NCBI GenBank assembly: GCA_916381525.1 | Contig: CAKAEH010000289.1 | Span: forward strand, 62,001 to 126,000 | Reading direction: 5' to 3' | Source of the DNA: Cercopithifilaria johnstoni | Lineage: Eukaryota > Nematoda > Chromadorea > Rhabditida > Onchocercidae | DNA length: 64,000 nucleotides | In this document: piece by piece, positions 26,001 through 38,389 of the stretch | Position numbering within the stretch: the first letter of the stretch is position 1 | Layout: the number at the start of each line of letters is the position of its first letter | Made by a program: the position numbers and the translations under genes | Notes under the pieces: generated by a model | Database searches by the model: none | Told to the model about the DNA's origin: nothing | What the model saw: only the letters and a program-made list of their open reading frames with translations

Positions 26001-26648
26001 TTATTTTTTAAACTTGGGGGATTATGAGTTTTGGTCTATATTGACACAGGAAAGAAAGGCAGCTCTTTTTTCTCTTCGATAGGCACATTATTCAAGAAAT
26101 TAATTTAGATATTTTTGTAGAACATCAGTTCAAAGAGAAAAAAAAAGATAATATCACTTTTTGAGTAACTGCAGTTTTTGAATGGTTTTTCTAATAAATG
26201 ACCGATCAATTTTACATAATTTTACCTGAGTGATTTCTCGAGAAGATTGGTTAAGAAGGTTAGTCTTTGACAATTTTAGATTTCTTGAGGAGGACTAGGA
26301 AATTATTGCTGGCCAATTAGTTGCGCAAGTTTTTTAAGCACTTGTTGGATATGATTTTAGAGTTCTGTTAGTGATTCTGATTATCGTATAATAGGAATGG
26401 GTATAGAATGAGATGCATTTGTTTCACATTTGAGCATTTCCCAATATAAAATCATTTACTGAAACAGGGCATTATTTAAAAAAAAAAAAACAGGGCATTA
26501 CTGAAACATTTTAAACAATAATAAGTGAATCACTGAAAGTTTGAAAAAACATCGATCTTATATAGGCGAAATGAATTAGTTTGTCTTTTATTGCTTCATA
26601 CTATTTATCGTTTGCTAGAAATTGCATTTTATTTGAGCTGTAATTGAA
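23038..26648. other. Intergenic region between protease and mboa-7
   Basis: It begins with the protease 3'UTR and continues as AT-rich sequence. Around 24.5 kb an acceptor-donor pair encloses a short open frame (see rejected items). The ORFs at 23623-23805 and 23940-24161 show no family motif. A poly-A run between two copies of CAGGGCATTA lies at 26465-26500. Confidence 0.5.
26465..26500. repeat. Direct repeat CAGGGCATTA flanking a poly-A run
   Basis: CAGGGCATTA occurs at 26465-26474 and 26491-26500, separated only by a T-rich/poly-A stretch of 16 bases. The outer context ACTGAAAC also recurs on both sides. This resembles a target-site duplication around a minimal poly-A insertion, but replication slippage would look the same. 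Confidence 0.6.
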
Positions 26649-26658
26649 GGTTTTTTAG
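26649..26658 (+). promoter_or_regulatory. Probable spliced-leader acceptor before mboa-7
   Basis: TTTTTTAG ends at 26658, nine bases ahead of the mboa-7 ATG at 26668. No upstream coding exon is required by the model. Confidence 0.45.
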
Positions 26659-26667
26659 TATCGATTA

Positions 26668-29600
26668 ATGATTTCTGGATTAACTTCGACAATAAATCAA
26701 GCGAAAATCGGTATGGTGAAAACTTTATCTGAATTGCTAATGGCGAGGATAGATGATTTAATATACAGTGAATTGCTTATTTTTTCTTTTTTCTTCTCCG
26801 TACTTATGCGGCAGGTAATTTTTTATCTGCTATTGGTAGAAATATACGTTATTTTTGGTTAGTTTTGTAACTTCTGTTTTGTAACTAACTTTAAATATAA
26901 ATCCTAAAATTTCGAAATTAATTACAGGGAAGACATTGCTAACATATCCAAACTATAGTTAGTTTTCAAAAAGTGGAAGTTTTAGGTGCGTTCGGGCAAA
27001 ATTCGTGAAATATGTGGTGGATTTGCTGGTATTTCATTGGTTTACTATTTTACCAGTTGGAAGCTACTGTATTCTCTGCTTATTGTGATTATAAATATCA
27101 TTATAAATTCGGCTGTGAAGAACCGGTAAATCTTATGCTTATCAATATTTTACACATTTTTTGAGGGCAGCATTTCAGAGATCAAGATATGAGAGATTCG
27201 CAGTATTTATCGTTCATTTTTCAACTATATAGCATTTTCCAGGTATTTACCTCTGGTATCTTTCATCATTACATTCGTTTATTTGGGAGTTCTTCGAGCT
27301 ATACATCTGGTCGGGTTTCCAGCTCTTGTTTCTCATTCAAATGCTGTTCAGCTAATTATGACGTTAAGAGTATGTTTCAGTGATATTATATGATACTGAT
27401 ATCACGGAAAGAGATTCACTGATAAGCAGTTTTATTCTTGCTTGAAACATGAATAATTCGGTGCAAAAGGTTTTGCTGATATTACTGTAAAGAATAAGCT
27501 TTTTTTAATACTTGATAGCAACGTATAATAAATGTCTTATGCTAGTTTTTATTTGAATCATAATTTTAAGACACTCCATAACAGGAATAATCATTTATGT
27601 TTTATCTTATGAAAGTATTTTTCTCATATTCTCCCCTTCCAATTTTATAATTTTTATTTCCAACATATTCAGCGAGAACTTGCATGAATAACTTGACCAA
27701 CAAATATGGGTAAGATTTTATCTTTTTTACGCAAAGAAAACTCTCTGTTATTGTTTTTCCCAGTAATACTGATTGCAGCTCATTGGTCTAAGTTTCGAAA
27801 TTGCTGACAGTAGAAGAAAAGATGAAATTAAATTCGATCCAAGCAGGACACGATTCATTAAACAACCGTCATGGTGGCAGGCAATTTTATATGCATATAA
27901 TTTCCCAGGTCTTTTTACTGGTACGTTTATGCTTCATACTTTGACATTTTAATCAAGCTTAGTTTTTAACGCCATGAAATTATTTTGCTTTTCATTCGAT
28001 TCAAATATGACAGGTGTTCATATAACTTCAGGAATATACGATCGTGTTAATAACCTGTCCATTCCCCTCTAATTCGTTTCGCATCATAGTTGTGCAATTT
28101 TTATAGCACCCTATTTTTTCTTTTCTAATTTGTCAATTATAAGAATTGGTTGTATTATTAATGCAGCTTGAATTGTTACTTCACATTGCAGATGTTTTTT
28201 GTTTTGCACGGCAAACTTGCTGTAGCTGCAATGAATGAATGTCATAATTAGATACATCCTGATATGTGTTTTAGCTCTATATCTCAGTAAACTTATCTTA
28301 AAATATATCATTTCAGGAATTTTGAGGTCTTTGATATTAGGTCTTTCACCACAACATCTGTTTCGCTCTTTCTTGGGAAGGTTGATAGTAAAAGAGATTT
28401 CATGAAGCCAGATACATTATATGTTTTAAGATCTTCATATTGTCCATTTTCTATAATTTTATATTTTTTTAAGGTCCATATTATACATATGCAATGTACC
28501 GAGATGTTGTCGATAATGATAATATAATGGAAATACCCGTTTGGAAACATATTAAATGGCGTTTATATAATTTTGCTTGGTCTTTACCTGCTTTTATTGT
28601 ACTTTTACATGCTTTCCCTCTTGAAGTTCGTTATATCATACTATTTATTAGTGATATCCAGTAGTTAATTTATGATAGGGGAAGATATTTAACATTTCTG
28701 GAGTTGTAGTCGTATCAATTCTTAAGAAGCAGCAAATGATCTTTGTATTGCTAATTATCTCTCCAAAAATTTGATGTTATTGCCAAAGTCTTTTTAACAG
28801 ATGATGCGTAGAGATAAGTTTTTCGACGAAACACTCTATTATCGCATATCGGTTAGTTTCATAGTATTTTTGTGGATGCGATGTCGTGTATACAGTGCAT
28901 GGATGGTTGCTGAATCAATCTGTGTGCTGAATGGAATTGGAATTTATCCAGAAGAAAGTTGTCCTTCGGCTGGGAAAGGACCCAATAGAATTGATATTTT
29001 AAAGTATTACTTCTTTTTCAAATCCAAAGAAAATATTTTTGTGACCATTTATAATTCATTTTCTAATCGGTTTTCTTTACGGTCTTTTAAAACCTTTTTT
29101 GAAAAATTGGCGGACCACAGTAGTGAGTATATCACCAACATATGATAAAGTGAATAAATAAAATTTTGTGATCAAAGTGGTGGTTGTGATTATTATAGAG
29201 AACAGATGAATAAAAAGGGAACAAAGTACAATTCGGAAGCAATACGTAATTTGGATATTTGGTCGATCGAACTGAGTGCTACATTTCGAGATGGTATAAG
29301 GGCTTGGAACCGTACCGTTCAATTCTGGCTTGCAAACTATGTGTACAAACGTGTACCGCGATCTTTGGGGTACTGTTAAGTCATCTATTTATGGAAATTT
29401 TCTTTTCGATAAGTTTTCGAGTAGGAAAACGATACGATACAGGGAATTTTTCAACAAACAAAGAAAAACATTTGCTAATTTGTAATCTTTTGCTTCTTTT
29501 TTACGAAGTTCACAAAATTCATAATTGAGATGTTTCAGGATGTTACTGACGATGTCAGTGAGTGCATTTTGGCATGGCATACATCCGGGCTATTTCTTAT

Positions 29601-30348
29601 CCTTCCTCACAGTTCCTTTTTGCACAATGGCAGAGGACAGCATCCTATCATTAGTGCCAAAGGACCCTAATGGCAAATTATCGCCTTTGTTCATTGTTTT
29701 GTAAGTCATTTGTAAATATATTCCATAGAAAACTTCCATATTATCTGAATAATTTGGCAGATTTAATAATCAGTAACTCACATCTACATTACACTAAGAA
29801 GCATGCTAAAGAATTAGTGGAGATGACAGTTTTATAGGTATAATAAAACACACTTTCTGTTTTGTATAGTATGTTGTATGTGCTTCAGTGTCAGAAGTCT
29901 TTCTTATCTTTCTCGTTTTCCATTGCACTGGATTAGCAAAGAATTGTTTAGTATCTAAATGAATGTTATTCCGCCTCGTGGAAGCCGTTTCTTACGGAAC
30001 TTGAATGGAAATAAAATATGAATATCACAGTAAAAAAGAAAGTTATATTTATTTTCTTTTAAATCATCCTGAAATTGATAGACGTATTAATAATTGTTAT
30101 AACAATCAAAATAAGTCAAATTCGAATTTTATAAAACTTATCATATGTTTTAGTAGTAGTGACTTTGTTATAGTTGGTATTTGATACGACAGCTTGGCTT
30201 TGCGTTGATGGCGTCAGGATTTCTATTACTGACGTGGCATGATACAATTCGTTATTGGAATTCGGTATATTTCCATGTACACTGGATTATGATCATAGTT
30301 ATTACATTTTCATGGTTTTACAAATCATTAATGATTTCAACAGGTTGA
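26668..30348 (+). CDS. mboa-7: MBOA-7, lysophosphatidylinositol acyltransferase (MBOAT7)
   Basis: This is a membrane-bound O-acyltransferase of the ER that re-acylates lysophosphatidylinositol, with a preference for polyunsaturated acyl-CoA in known orthologues. Nine exons (26668-26814, 26986-27125, 27243-27369, 27779-27920, 28474-28625, 28801-29003, 29199-29369, 29539-29700, 30174-30348) join in phase to 472 residues, equal to my recollection of the human MBOAT7 length. Family landmarks in order: hydrophobic N-terminal segments, HSNAVQLIMTLR, FPGLFTGPYYTYAMY, RDGIRAWNRTVQFWLANYVY with the conserved Asn region, SAFWHGIHPGYFLSFLTVPF with the catalytic His, and WHDTIRYWNSVYFHVHW. The stop at 30346-30348 gives a very short tail after the last membrane segment. 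A same-strand gene, apn-1, starts about 1.6 kb downstream. Confidence 0.94.
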
Positions 30349-31957
30349 ATTTGAGACTAGAAACTTTTTCTTTCTGAAAAGGGAAATAGAATTACTTCTT
30401 AAAAACGTTCATTATTTTTGTGTGATTGCTTGAGTATCCGAATACCTGGATGGCTATTGCGAGAACATCAAAACATTTATTTTAAGCTTCTCTTTTAAAC
30501 AGTTTGTTGCTAGCTGAATTGGCAGTAATTTTTTTATTTAAATTTAGCCATTTAACTGGCTTGTCTACTCTTGCCATTAGACACATAATGTCAAAGCACT
30601 GCGGCTATACTTAGTCGTTGTTTTCTCTACAGTCCGATGGAGAGCTCAGGTTTGGTCTAAACAGATGCCATTCATTCGTTTGCTACTTTTGGAGGTTTTG
30701 AGTCGAGTTTCTTCTGTAAATCTGTTATATTTCTAAGTCGCAAAAATAAGCCAACCTTATTTCAGGAAATAAGAAATCATTTAAAACTGATATCAAGATG
30801 AAATTAAGCAACAGTGAGATTCCAAAGGTACTTTGCTCATTACGATGTTGTAGGGATGAATTTTAACTATGAGACAAGGACAACAGTTGGGTTTAATAAT
30901 GGATAAACTTTGTTTTCTTAACTTTGTTTTCTACCGTTGAACATTATCTTCAGGAAGAAGCTGGTGATTCAGTAGTTAAAAAAATGAATTGAATGTGTCA
31001 TTTATAACGATATTCCATAAAAAAGTTTGATTTCCTTCTGAAATGAACGTAGAAAGGCAACCTTCTGGACCAACCAACTCTGTCTCATTCGGAAAACTTC
31101 ACAGCATCGGATTCAACGTCTCTGTTTTTAAATAACTTATATCTTACATCTAATTTATTTTCTTATGAAGTTTTCATTCGTGAGAGATTTGCAGGAATAT
31201 TTGTTCTATATAACTCTGTTACTTCTAGTTCGGTGTGAAGATTGCATCGACCAAACACATCAGAATAATGGGCAAAAATGAAATGTATTTACTTACAGTT
31301 GTGGTGATTTTTATTGTTTCATTTATCCTTTTGGCTTTTAATAAAATAAGTTCAGCTATATTGAAGGAATTTTAATTTCTATAGGCAGTTATGTACATGA
31401 AGTTATCTATATCGATCTCTTCTATTGTAAAAATGTCTTATTGTGTTTGTCATTCTTTCATGTTAGTTTGCAAATAGATGGCTAGCTTCGTGTGTTTCAC
31501 AAAAATGTTGGTTGATTTTGAACGTAAATTAATTTCATTTCCGTTCCATGCTTTTTAATTTTAACTCCCTCCTTTTAAAAATGTTTGTTCGTCTCTTTTC
31601 TCCGATTTTTTTTACTTTTTTTCTGTAGATTGAAGTTTTAGATGTGTGTTTTTTTCTTCCGTATTTGGTCTTAATCAGTAAAAAAAAAGCATCTTTTTTT
31701 GAGGAATGTTTATGCAGTGTCCATCCATAAGTTATATTTAATGAAGGGATGAAACTCTGGTCAAGGAATTCGAGAATAAGGATTCCATACATCTCAGTTA
31801 ATGGAAAAGGGTTGAAATGGAGATGAAATTGACGATGATTGGTTTAGATGTAAAGGAAGAACCAGGCAGTACAGGGGTGAATTCGGAAGTAATATTAATG
31901 AATTTTTCTTTGAATGACTTTAAGGTGGTGAGAAATTCTTTCGCTGCTGTTCCGCAG
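30349..31957. other. Spacer between mboa-7 and apn-1
   Basis: AT-rich, carrying the mboa-7 3'UTR and presumably the apn-1 promoter or 5' exons. A plus-strand frame starting with ATG at 31818 (MEMKLTMIGLDVKEEPG) is open for about 48 codons and could contain an apn-1 first exon, but no splice junction to the next exon is convincing. The minus-strand ORF at 31535-31792 is K/R-rich with no familiar motif. Confidence 0.45.
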
Positions 31958-34900
31958 TACATATAAGAGTCGAAAAGGAATACGAATCGGACAAGGAAGG
32001 GATGTTCAAGCGGAAATTGACCCGAGTTAAGTTAAGGAAGATTGCAAATTTGATTAAAGATAAGGTGGAGGAGTCATGTGGTAATAGTGGTAGAATGAGA
32101 AATTGGAATCGGAAAAAAGTGACAATTTCATTAATGAAACAAGGTGGGGCATTATTGACCAGAAAGGGACATCTGTTAACTTGAGTGTGGCTTTGATTGC
32201 GTTATGATTAAATAAGATCTGTCTTGTCATTGTCAGGAGTGTGGGGAATTAGACAAAAAGAGTTTCTTAATTGGAATAAAAGATTTAAATACCTTACAAG
32301 TGGAGGAGTTTAGAAGATATTAATTATCCTGCCAGAAAGGTCACTTTAATTGAGGTATGATTGAGTACAATTTTTTATAAGTATTTTATATTTCAGGCTA
32401 TTCTGCAAAACCAAAACGAAAATATTCAGTTAAAGTAATTTCTAAGGGAGATGATTCACCGATATATCCCATCGCGGAGAAGGTAATGGAAGCCGCTGCT
32501 GGTTCCAAGAAAATGCTCGGAGCACATGTCAGTGTAGCAGGTATTGTTTTTTAATTTTTTTGATTGAAATTTCAGGAAAAAAATCAAGTACAATGAAAAC
32601 AAGCAATTTACTATTTTTGTTTAGTTGGATCATCTGCTGAATATTAAACAGGGTGGTTAAACATGTCGTGAAAGTTTTTGATTTGAGTAGTTTGTTCTTT
32701 TGCAGACAAGATTGTTGTAAACTTTAAAGATTTATTCTTTGTAGAATATGAGTTTTATTCTTCCTGACGTTATAAAACAATAATCACAAAGTATCACGGG
32801 TAAAGTCGGGTTATTATTTGGTAGTTTTATATGAACGTACTGATAGTGACTAGATTATTGTATATATTCTGATAGTATTACTACACCGAATTGAGGAGAC
32901 CTATTTAAAATCCATTTGAAGACAAAGAAAGCTAAGTGATCAAAGAGTGCTTAACATTTGCAACTACTTAACAAACAATACACATTATTATATCCTTTAG
33001 ACATAAAGCAAGCTAATGAACAAAGCTTAACTTAGCTTAACATTTGAAATTTAACACATTGATGATTAATTTTTATGGTATAGATTTATATATGAATTAA
33101 TTTATCAGATGTTCAAGGTATAGGTTTGCCAGGTGCTTAAACATATAAATTTTAAGTTGGAAGAATTTACATATAAATTGAATAAAGGTAAAAATAGAGC
33201 AAAGTTCTAGGATGCAAATGATTTAATTATTAAGACACAAAGATTTTATAAGATTATTTCAGTTTTCCTGACATGATGATATGCTTTATGTGCGTTATAA
33301 GCATTTCGTTGAGATGAATCTTTGTAATTTATATTAAACATGTTCCATATAAAAAACTATGTTCCAGGCGGTTTGGAACAAGGTTTTTACAACGCCATAT
33401 CTATTGGATGTCGATCTTTTGCTTTTTTTGTCCGGAACCAGCGTTCATGGAATAGTCCACCAATGAAGAATAAAGTGGCGCAAGCGTTTCGTGAAACTGC
33501 ACAGGTATATTATACATACATTGACATGTGTGATATTACAAGAAATGACCCAGTATGTTCGGGGTGATAATTTGTATTAATTCATGTACACTGTGGAAAA
33601 AGAGTTCTTCGTTTTGGTATTTCAATAAAATTATATCCTCGATCATGCATCAACTTTTTTTTCTTCGATAGAAATTAGAATTTCCAATGGATCAAATTGT
33701 TGTACACGGATCATATTTAATAAATGGTGGTAGTTGTGACATGGAAATACTCGATCGATCTCGAGCATGCATGTTAGATGAATGTAAACGATGCGAACAG
33801 CTTGGTATCGTTTATTACAATATTCATCCTGGTAAACATATGTTTATATTTATGTTTTGCTTTATTTTTATTGTGGTGTCAGACTTCAGGAAATCCCACT
33901 AGGATAGTACAAACCTTCATGCATTGGTTTTATTTCTCATTTGGTTTTAAAATACTTTTGATGCAATTATCTCTCGCTACAATAAATAATCATGATGGAC
34001 ATTATGTTGAGTGATTTGAGGATAGAATTTTCGGGATAATTGTAGGAGAGAAAGTTCTAAGTAAACGGTTAGATTTAAGAAAAATGGTTCCAGGATTAAC
34101 ACTGCAAATTTCTACTAAAGGTATGTGTCACATAATTAACCGATTTGTTTTATGTTGCAGCGTGTTCTACTAATTAGCAACTGATTTTTAGGATCTACGG
34201 CAGGAAAATGCACACGTGAAGAATGCATCAAAACAATTGCTGCTACTTTGAATTATGTTATAGATCACACTGAATATATTACAATTTGTTTGTTTTTGAT
34301 ATTTTTTCGAGCCTAACAAATTTCCAAAATTTTATTTCGACAAGGAAGGTTCGCCTCGAGTATTGTTTTCATTTATTTTCTCATTTAAGCAAAGAATTTT
34401 ATTGAAAAGTTATATTTGATGGCTTTTTTCAAACTTTTGCAGCACTTTTTGTGCAAACTTTTGTTTCTAGTGATTGAAACAATGGCTGGTCAAGGAAATA
34501 CTATTGGTGGGAAGTTCGAAGAGCTGCAGCAAATTATTAATTTGGTTAAAAATAAGAAGCGAGTGGGAGTGTGCCTTGATACATGTCATATTTTTGCTGC
34601 GGGTCGGTTTCCTAACATATCTCGGTGTTCTAACAGTTTTGTGCTTAGCAATTTATTATAAAAAAATTAACCTTATTGTGATTTAGTGATAAAATATTAC
34701 AACTTTAAATATTTCAATTTTCTATAATTCTGTGACATCACTTATATCCAAAGCTAGCACTTCCGCATTACTATATCTGTGCCAAGGCATGAATGTGCCA
34801 AATGTTCTTTTGTCCTCCGTATAAAAACATAATAGAAGATGTGTGTCATGTAGTGGTCAGATTCAGTTCGCCTGTAACTATGAGACCAAACACAGATCAT

Positions 34901-35703
34901 GAATGAATTTGAGTTGAGTCATGAGAGTTCAATTCCTCATGATTCCAAGTTTTCTCTATGTAAAAAAACTTCATTAGTTTTGTCAGAAAACTTTAATTCA
35001 ACGCTGAACGTTCATTTTTATTTCTAAAGTTTTATTCTGCATGCAGCTTTTAATTCTACTTGATCTTCTAAGTTAAATATTTTTGTAGAGTAATAAAGAT
35101 TTCGATAAGTTTCCAATTACTGCTACTAGTACTTGCATTGCCAAATTTAGGTTATGACATACGATCGGAAGATGGATATAAAGAAACTTTCATCGAATTC
35201 GAGAATACTGTTGGCCTTCAATATCTCCGTGCCTTTCATATTAATGATTCGATGGGTAAGCTTATTCTCTGAAATGCAGAATAATTCTGAATTTTGCTGC
35301 TCAGATTATTAAGCAGTGAATATCGGTAAGGATCTATTCATAGAATTGCAGTCTTTTCAGAGAAACTGTGTATCTTTGTGCCCATGTGCGACTGCACTGT
35401 CAGTTAGGGGCACAGCAAACTGAAGAGCAAATTGAGATATACAAATTCTAATAATGTGGTAAATCCGAGGCAGTAGATTCAGGTGACTTTGGTTCGAGAT
35501 TGGATCGTCATGCAAATATTGGTAAAGGTAGGCTGAAGCTGGCAGCTTTTCGTCATCTTATAGCTGATCCACGATTCGACGGTTTACCAATGATTCTGGA
35601 AACACCGGAAGGGGACTATGCAGAGGAGATGATCCGATTGTATCACTCATTGAATACTAAAGAATATAAGAAAGATATCAGATCATTCTTTTCATCCATA
35701 TAA
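31958..35703 (+). CDS. apn-1: APN-1, endonuclease IV-type AP endonuclease
   Basis: APN-1 cleaves abasic sites in base excision repair with a three-metal active site. Exons: 31958-32080 (start uncertain, first ATG at 32002), 32397-32540, 33368-33504, 33672-33831, 34192-34287, 34471-34602, 35151-35255, 35483-35703, all in phase, 357 residues from 32002. A basic N-terminus (MFKRKLTRVKLRK, KPKRKYS) suggests a nuclear signal. The endonuclease IV core runs MLGAHVSVAGGLEQ, CRSFAFFVRNQRSW, QIVVHGSYLINGG, YYNIHPG, IETMAGQGNTIGG, GVCLDTCHIFAAGYD, LRAFHINDS, SRLDRHANIGKG, LPMILETP. The metal-binding His, Glu and Asp residues of the family are all visible. A phase-neutral extra exon, 34046-34120, may be alternatively included. 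Confidence 0.93.
34046..34120 (+). CDS. apn-1: Candidate 75-nt cassette exon in apn-1
   Basis: The segment is bounded by AATTGTAG and GTATGTG. It is 75 nt long and open in the frame imposed by the flanking phase-1 introns, encoding GEKVLSKRLDLRKMVPG and then LTLQISTK. Skipping it joins HPG directly to STAGKC, as in other endonuclease IV proteins. Including it would insert 25 residues just after the metal-site loop HPG. I do not know this insert from other APN proteins. It may be a regulated exon, a lineage-specific addition, or chance. Confidence 0.4.
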
Positions 35704-35829
35704 AGCTTTAGCTTATTTTCGTTAAGTTCATAGTTAAAAAATCGAATTTTTTATCATTTCCAGTAAAGATCTCAACTGTTGTTTCGCGCATGTTAATGTA
35801 TTTTTTAACTCTTCACTCATATAGAGTTT

Positions 35830-35924
35830 GATATGCTGGTAATCGAAAATATATGACGTTAAAAAGAAAACGAATAGTGTTTGTTTTCTTTTTGACTTCA
35901 TATATTTTCGATTAGCAGCATATC
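35830..35924. repeat. Long near-perfect inverted repeat (hairpin)
   Basis: Arms 35830-35871 and 35883-35924 (42 bp each) are reverse complements except for three mismatches, around an 11-base loop. The right arm begins GTTTTCTTTTTGACTTCATA. It lies about 130 bp after the apn-1 stop. Possible readings are a structured 3'UTR, a small-RNA hairpin precursor, or the remnant of a foldback element. I did not see flanking target duplications. Confidence 0.85.
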
Positions 35925-37540
35925 ACCATTAAGCAACATTGACGTTCACAGTGCTAAACATTAACAGGATTTATCTGCACAAGACTTGAAGACCTATTAA
36001 AAGGACTTGGTGCTTTAGAAGATTAGCTTTCTTAAAGATGTGAAAAAAGGAAAGGCTTTTATTGTTAAGCGAAAGAGAGGATCCATTGTTAATATACTGC
36101 TCAATTAAATGAAATCTAACATATTTTGTTAGATGCTCCTTTCATGTCCTACCATCTATCTTCACTGAATTGAAAGTTGCGCATATTTATGAATAGGCTT
36201 TTCTTCCTAACTGAAACTCATCCTTACTACTTTGAAAAGGAAATGATTTTTGTCGAAATTTTTTAATGAACTGAAATTTTCCTATTCCAATAATCTGGAA
36301 TTGGTAAGAGCGAAATCTTTTATGCAGTCTTTTCCGATATGTAAGCACCTTTGTTTTCGAATTAAAATTATTTTGCAGTTGTTACTTTATGATCAGAATG
36401 ATATTCGAATTAAGAGATTACAAGATGTCAAAGGAAAAGAAAACGGAAAAGAAAAAGATAACGATCTCTGTAGGATACAGAAAATCTTAAATTTTGACAA
36501 GTCGTTTTTCTGTTTTTTTTTAAGTTTTTGATATTCAATGAAAATGTCTGGATAATTTGATTGACAAATTTGATTTCAGCCAAATATTTTTGCGTTTCTT
36601 TGGAAATGAACCAGTTGGTTAGAAAATTTCTTGCATTATATATGTATATATATAATGGAAAAAATGAATAATATGAATAATGTAAAGCTTGGTTGGAGAT
36701 GGAAGCTGACTGTGGGAGAGTATGGGATGACCATACTCATTCCAATACTAATCTCTTAAGCTTTCAGTCAGTCATTTTGAATTCTCTCAAGAAAATAAAG
36801 TCTTTTTTAAATTCATCCTAAGACAAAAAAAGTTCAAAGGGTGGACGTTTTGACAGCATCAATTGGATACGAATATTAGAATTTGGTTATGCTGAATGAA
36901 TTAAGCTTGTTCTTTTTCATCTTTAATTCTTTCTTTCATTTCAACTATGCTTTCTTTTCTTTATACCATGAATAAATTAATTCCTTCGGGTAACACAGAA
37001 AGAAGAAAATTGACTTTCTGTTTGGGTGAAATAGTATGAAGAAAATAATCTTCCCGCTTTTTTGATAATAATATAGAACAGATGAGTTATCGATGGTTGG
37101 GCAACATGTTAACGGACTTTTGACAACATCCATTGGACAATATTGGTTTCGAAATTGGGTTGGTGAATTTGTCTAACATAATTTACTCATATAGGTAGTA
37201 AACTGTATGAGTAATTGAACCATAAATTGAGTGTGGTGTTCGTCTTTCTTCTTAACCCGTAGGCTTGCAGAGAAATTGAGATGCTCTTACTTTTTGTCCG
37301 CCATAATAACAACATAATAATAATTCCACTGACTGATATTGATGGCAACATCAATATGAATTAAGCCCTCATGGGAAATTAGACTGTCTTCTGAATAAAG
37401 TAAAACGGCAATATTCAAACCTGTTTCCTGCGAATACCTGAATCTGTTTTCTGGATAACACTAGCTTAACATATACCCTATGCAGATCTACGTACCCATC
37501 CAAATAACAAATTTCCATAAGTTACCGCGTCATCTTTGCG

Positions 37541-37957
37541 TCACCGGTGTGCACAGGGGGTGGTAAATCCTCTCTTCACTATCACCCATGCAGTAGGAAA
37601 TTTGTGTAGCATAATGTCCAAAATTGTGTCTCTGTTGAAGTACGGTGATAGCTGCCGTACACACCGGCGGTCAAAGAGTTGTATGGAAGGAGTTTGAGAT
37701 AGTAGTTTCTTAAAGTGGATGTGGTCTATACTGACTGAGTCAAGTACCGTTTTAGGAGGAAAATGCTTAGGCAAGAAGTGCCATGGGTATAGGATGTATA
37801 ATTGCGAAGTGCGAAGTGCACAGTTTGAAAAATACACCATGTGAGAATCATTCCAGAAGAAGCACGCTATAAGAGGGTGTAGGGGAGGCACTTTTCGTTG
37901 CGAGAGATGCATATCATCAAACACGAAAATTGTGAAATCATCTTGTATATTATACAC
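37541..37957 (-). CDS. Unassigned 138-codon ORF in a less AT-rich block
   Basis: This ORF starts MYNIQDDFTIFVFDDMHLSQ and ends KRGFTTPCAHR. It is uninterrupted over 417 bp in a block with more G and C than its surroundings. I see no domain, signal peptide or membrane segment. It could be a decayed mobile-element gene, a lineage-specific gene, or a fortuitous frame in the region upstream of the USP47 gene. Nothing on either side extends it. Confidence 0.25.
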   Translation of the reverse strand: MYNIQDDFTIFVFDDMHLSQRKVPPLHPLIACFFWNDSHMVYFSNCALRTSQLYILYPWHFLPKHFPPKTVLDSVSIDHIHFKKLLSQTPSIQLFDRRCVRQLSPYFNRDTILDIMLHKFPTAWVIVKRGFTTPCAHR

Positions 37958-38329
37958 TTTTAGCTTACGTTCGACGTTCTAATACTTTGTGATTGTAGAA
38001 CACTTATGTGCTGTAAAAGAAAAAGTTAGCAGGTAATTGAATAATATCTGCAGTTGTCTTGAACGCCTGATTGCGTTTCGGTATTTATCACTTAGATATA
38101 CTTAGTTATTTGATTTACTATGTTTCACAAGACGAGAAAATTAGTTCCTACGTGGTCCGAAGCAAGCGCGTTACGTTGGCATAATATTTTGTCAGTTGAT
38201 CATTTGACGAATGTAATAGGCGATTAAATATCTGACGCTGATATCCATTTTCATCATGTCAAATATAGATGTTTTTTGGGCATAAAAAGAGAATTTATAA
38301 GCTTATGGTGCAATAACTGTATATTTGTG

Positions 38330-38342
38330 TTGTAATTTTCAG
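38330..38342 (+). promoter_or_regulatory. Probable 5' acceptor before the USP47 gene
   Basis: TTGTAATTTTCAG ends at 38342, and 47 bases of non-coding leader separate it from the ATG at 38390. It may be a spliced-leader site or the end of a 5'UTR intron. Confidence 0.4.
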
Positions 38343-38389
38343 GTTAAAGCCGTTGAATAAAATTATCAATAGTGAAGTAATTGGCTGTG

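Larger units (their letters stand above)
35704..38340. other. Intergenic region between apn-1 and USP47 gene
   Basis: Contains the hairpin at 35830-35924 and AT-rich sequence. A block from about 37.5 to 38.0 kb is visibly less AT-rich and holds a long minus-strand ORF, listed separately. Around 36.7 kb a short stem (GAGTATGG / CCATACTC) can form. No gene is recognised with confidence. Confidence 0.5.

Noticed and set aside
30174..32540. Possible fusion of mboa-7 to apn-1 through a donor at 30344 into the exon at 32397
   Set aside because: The phases would match, but the donor GTTGAA is weak, the stop gives a protein equal in length to human MBOAT7, and a separate in-phase 5' exon for apn-1 exists at 31958-32080.
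36690..36775. Possible second hairpin between apn-1 and the USP47 gene
   Set aside because: Only a short stem (GAGTATGG / CCATACTC) pairs well; the outer arms are too imperfect to support an element.
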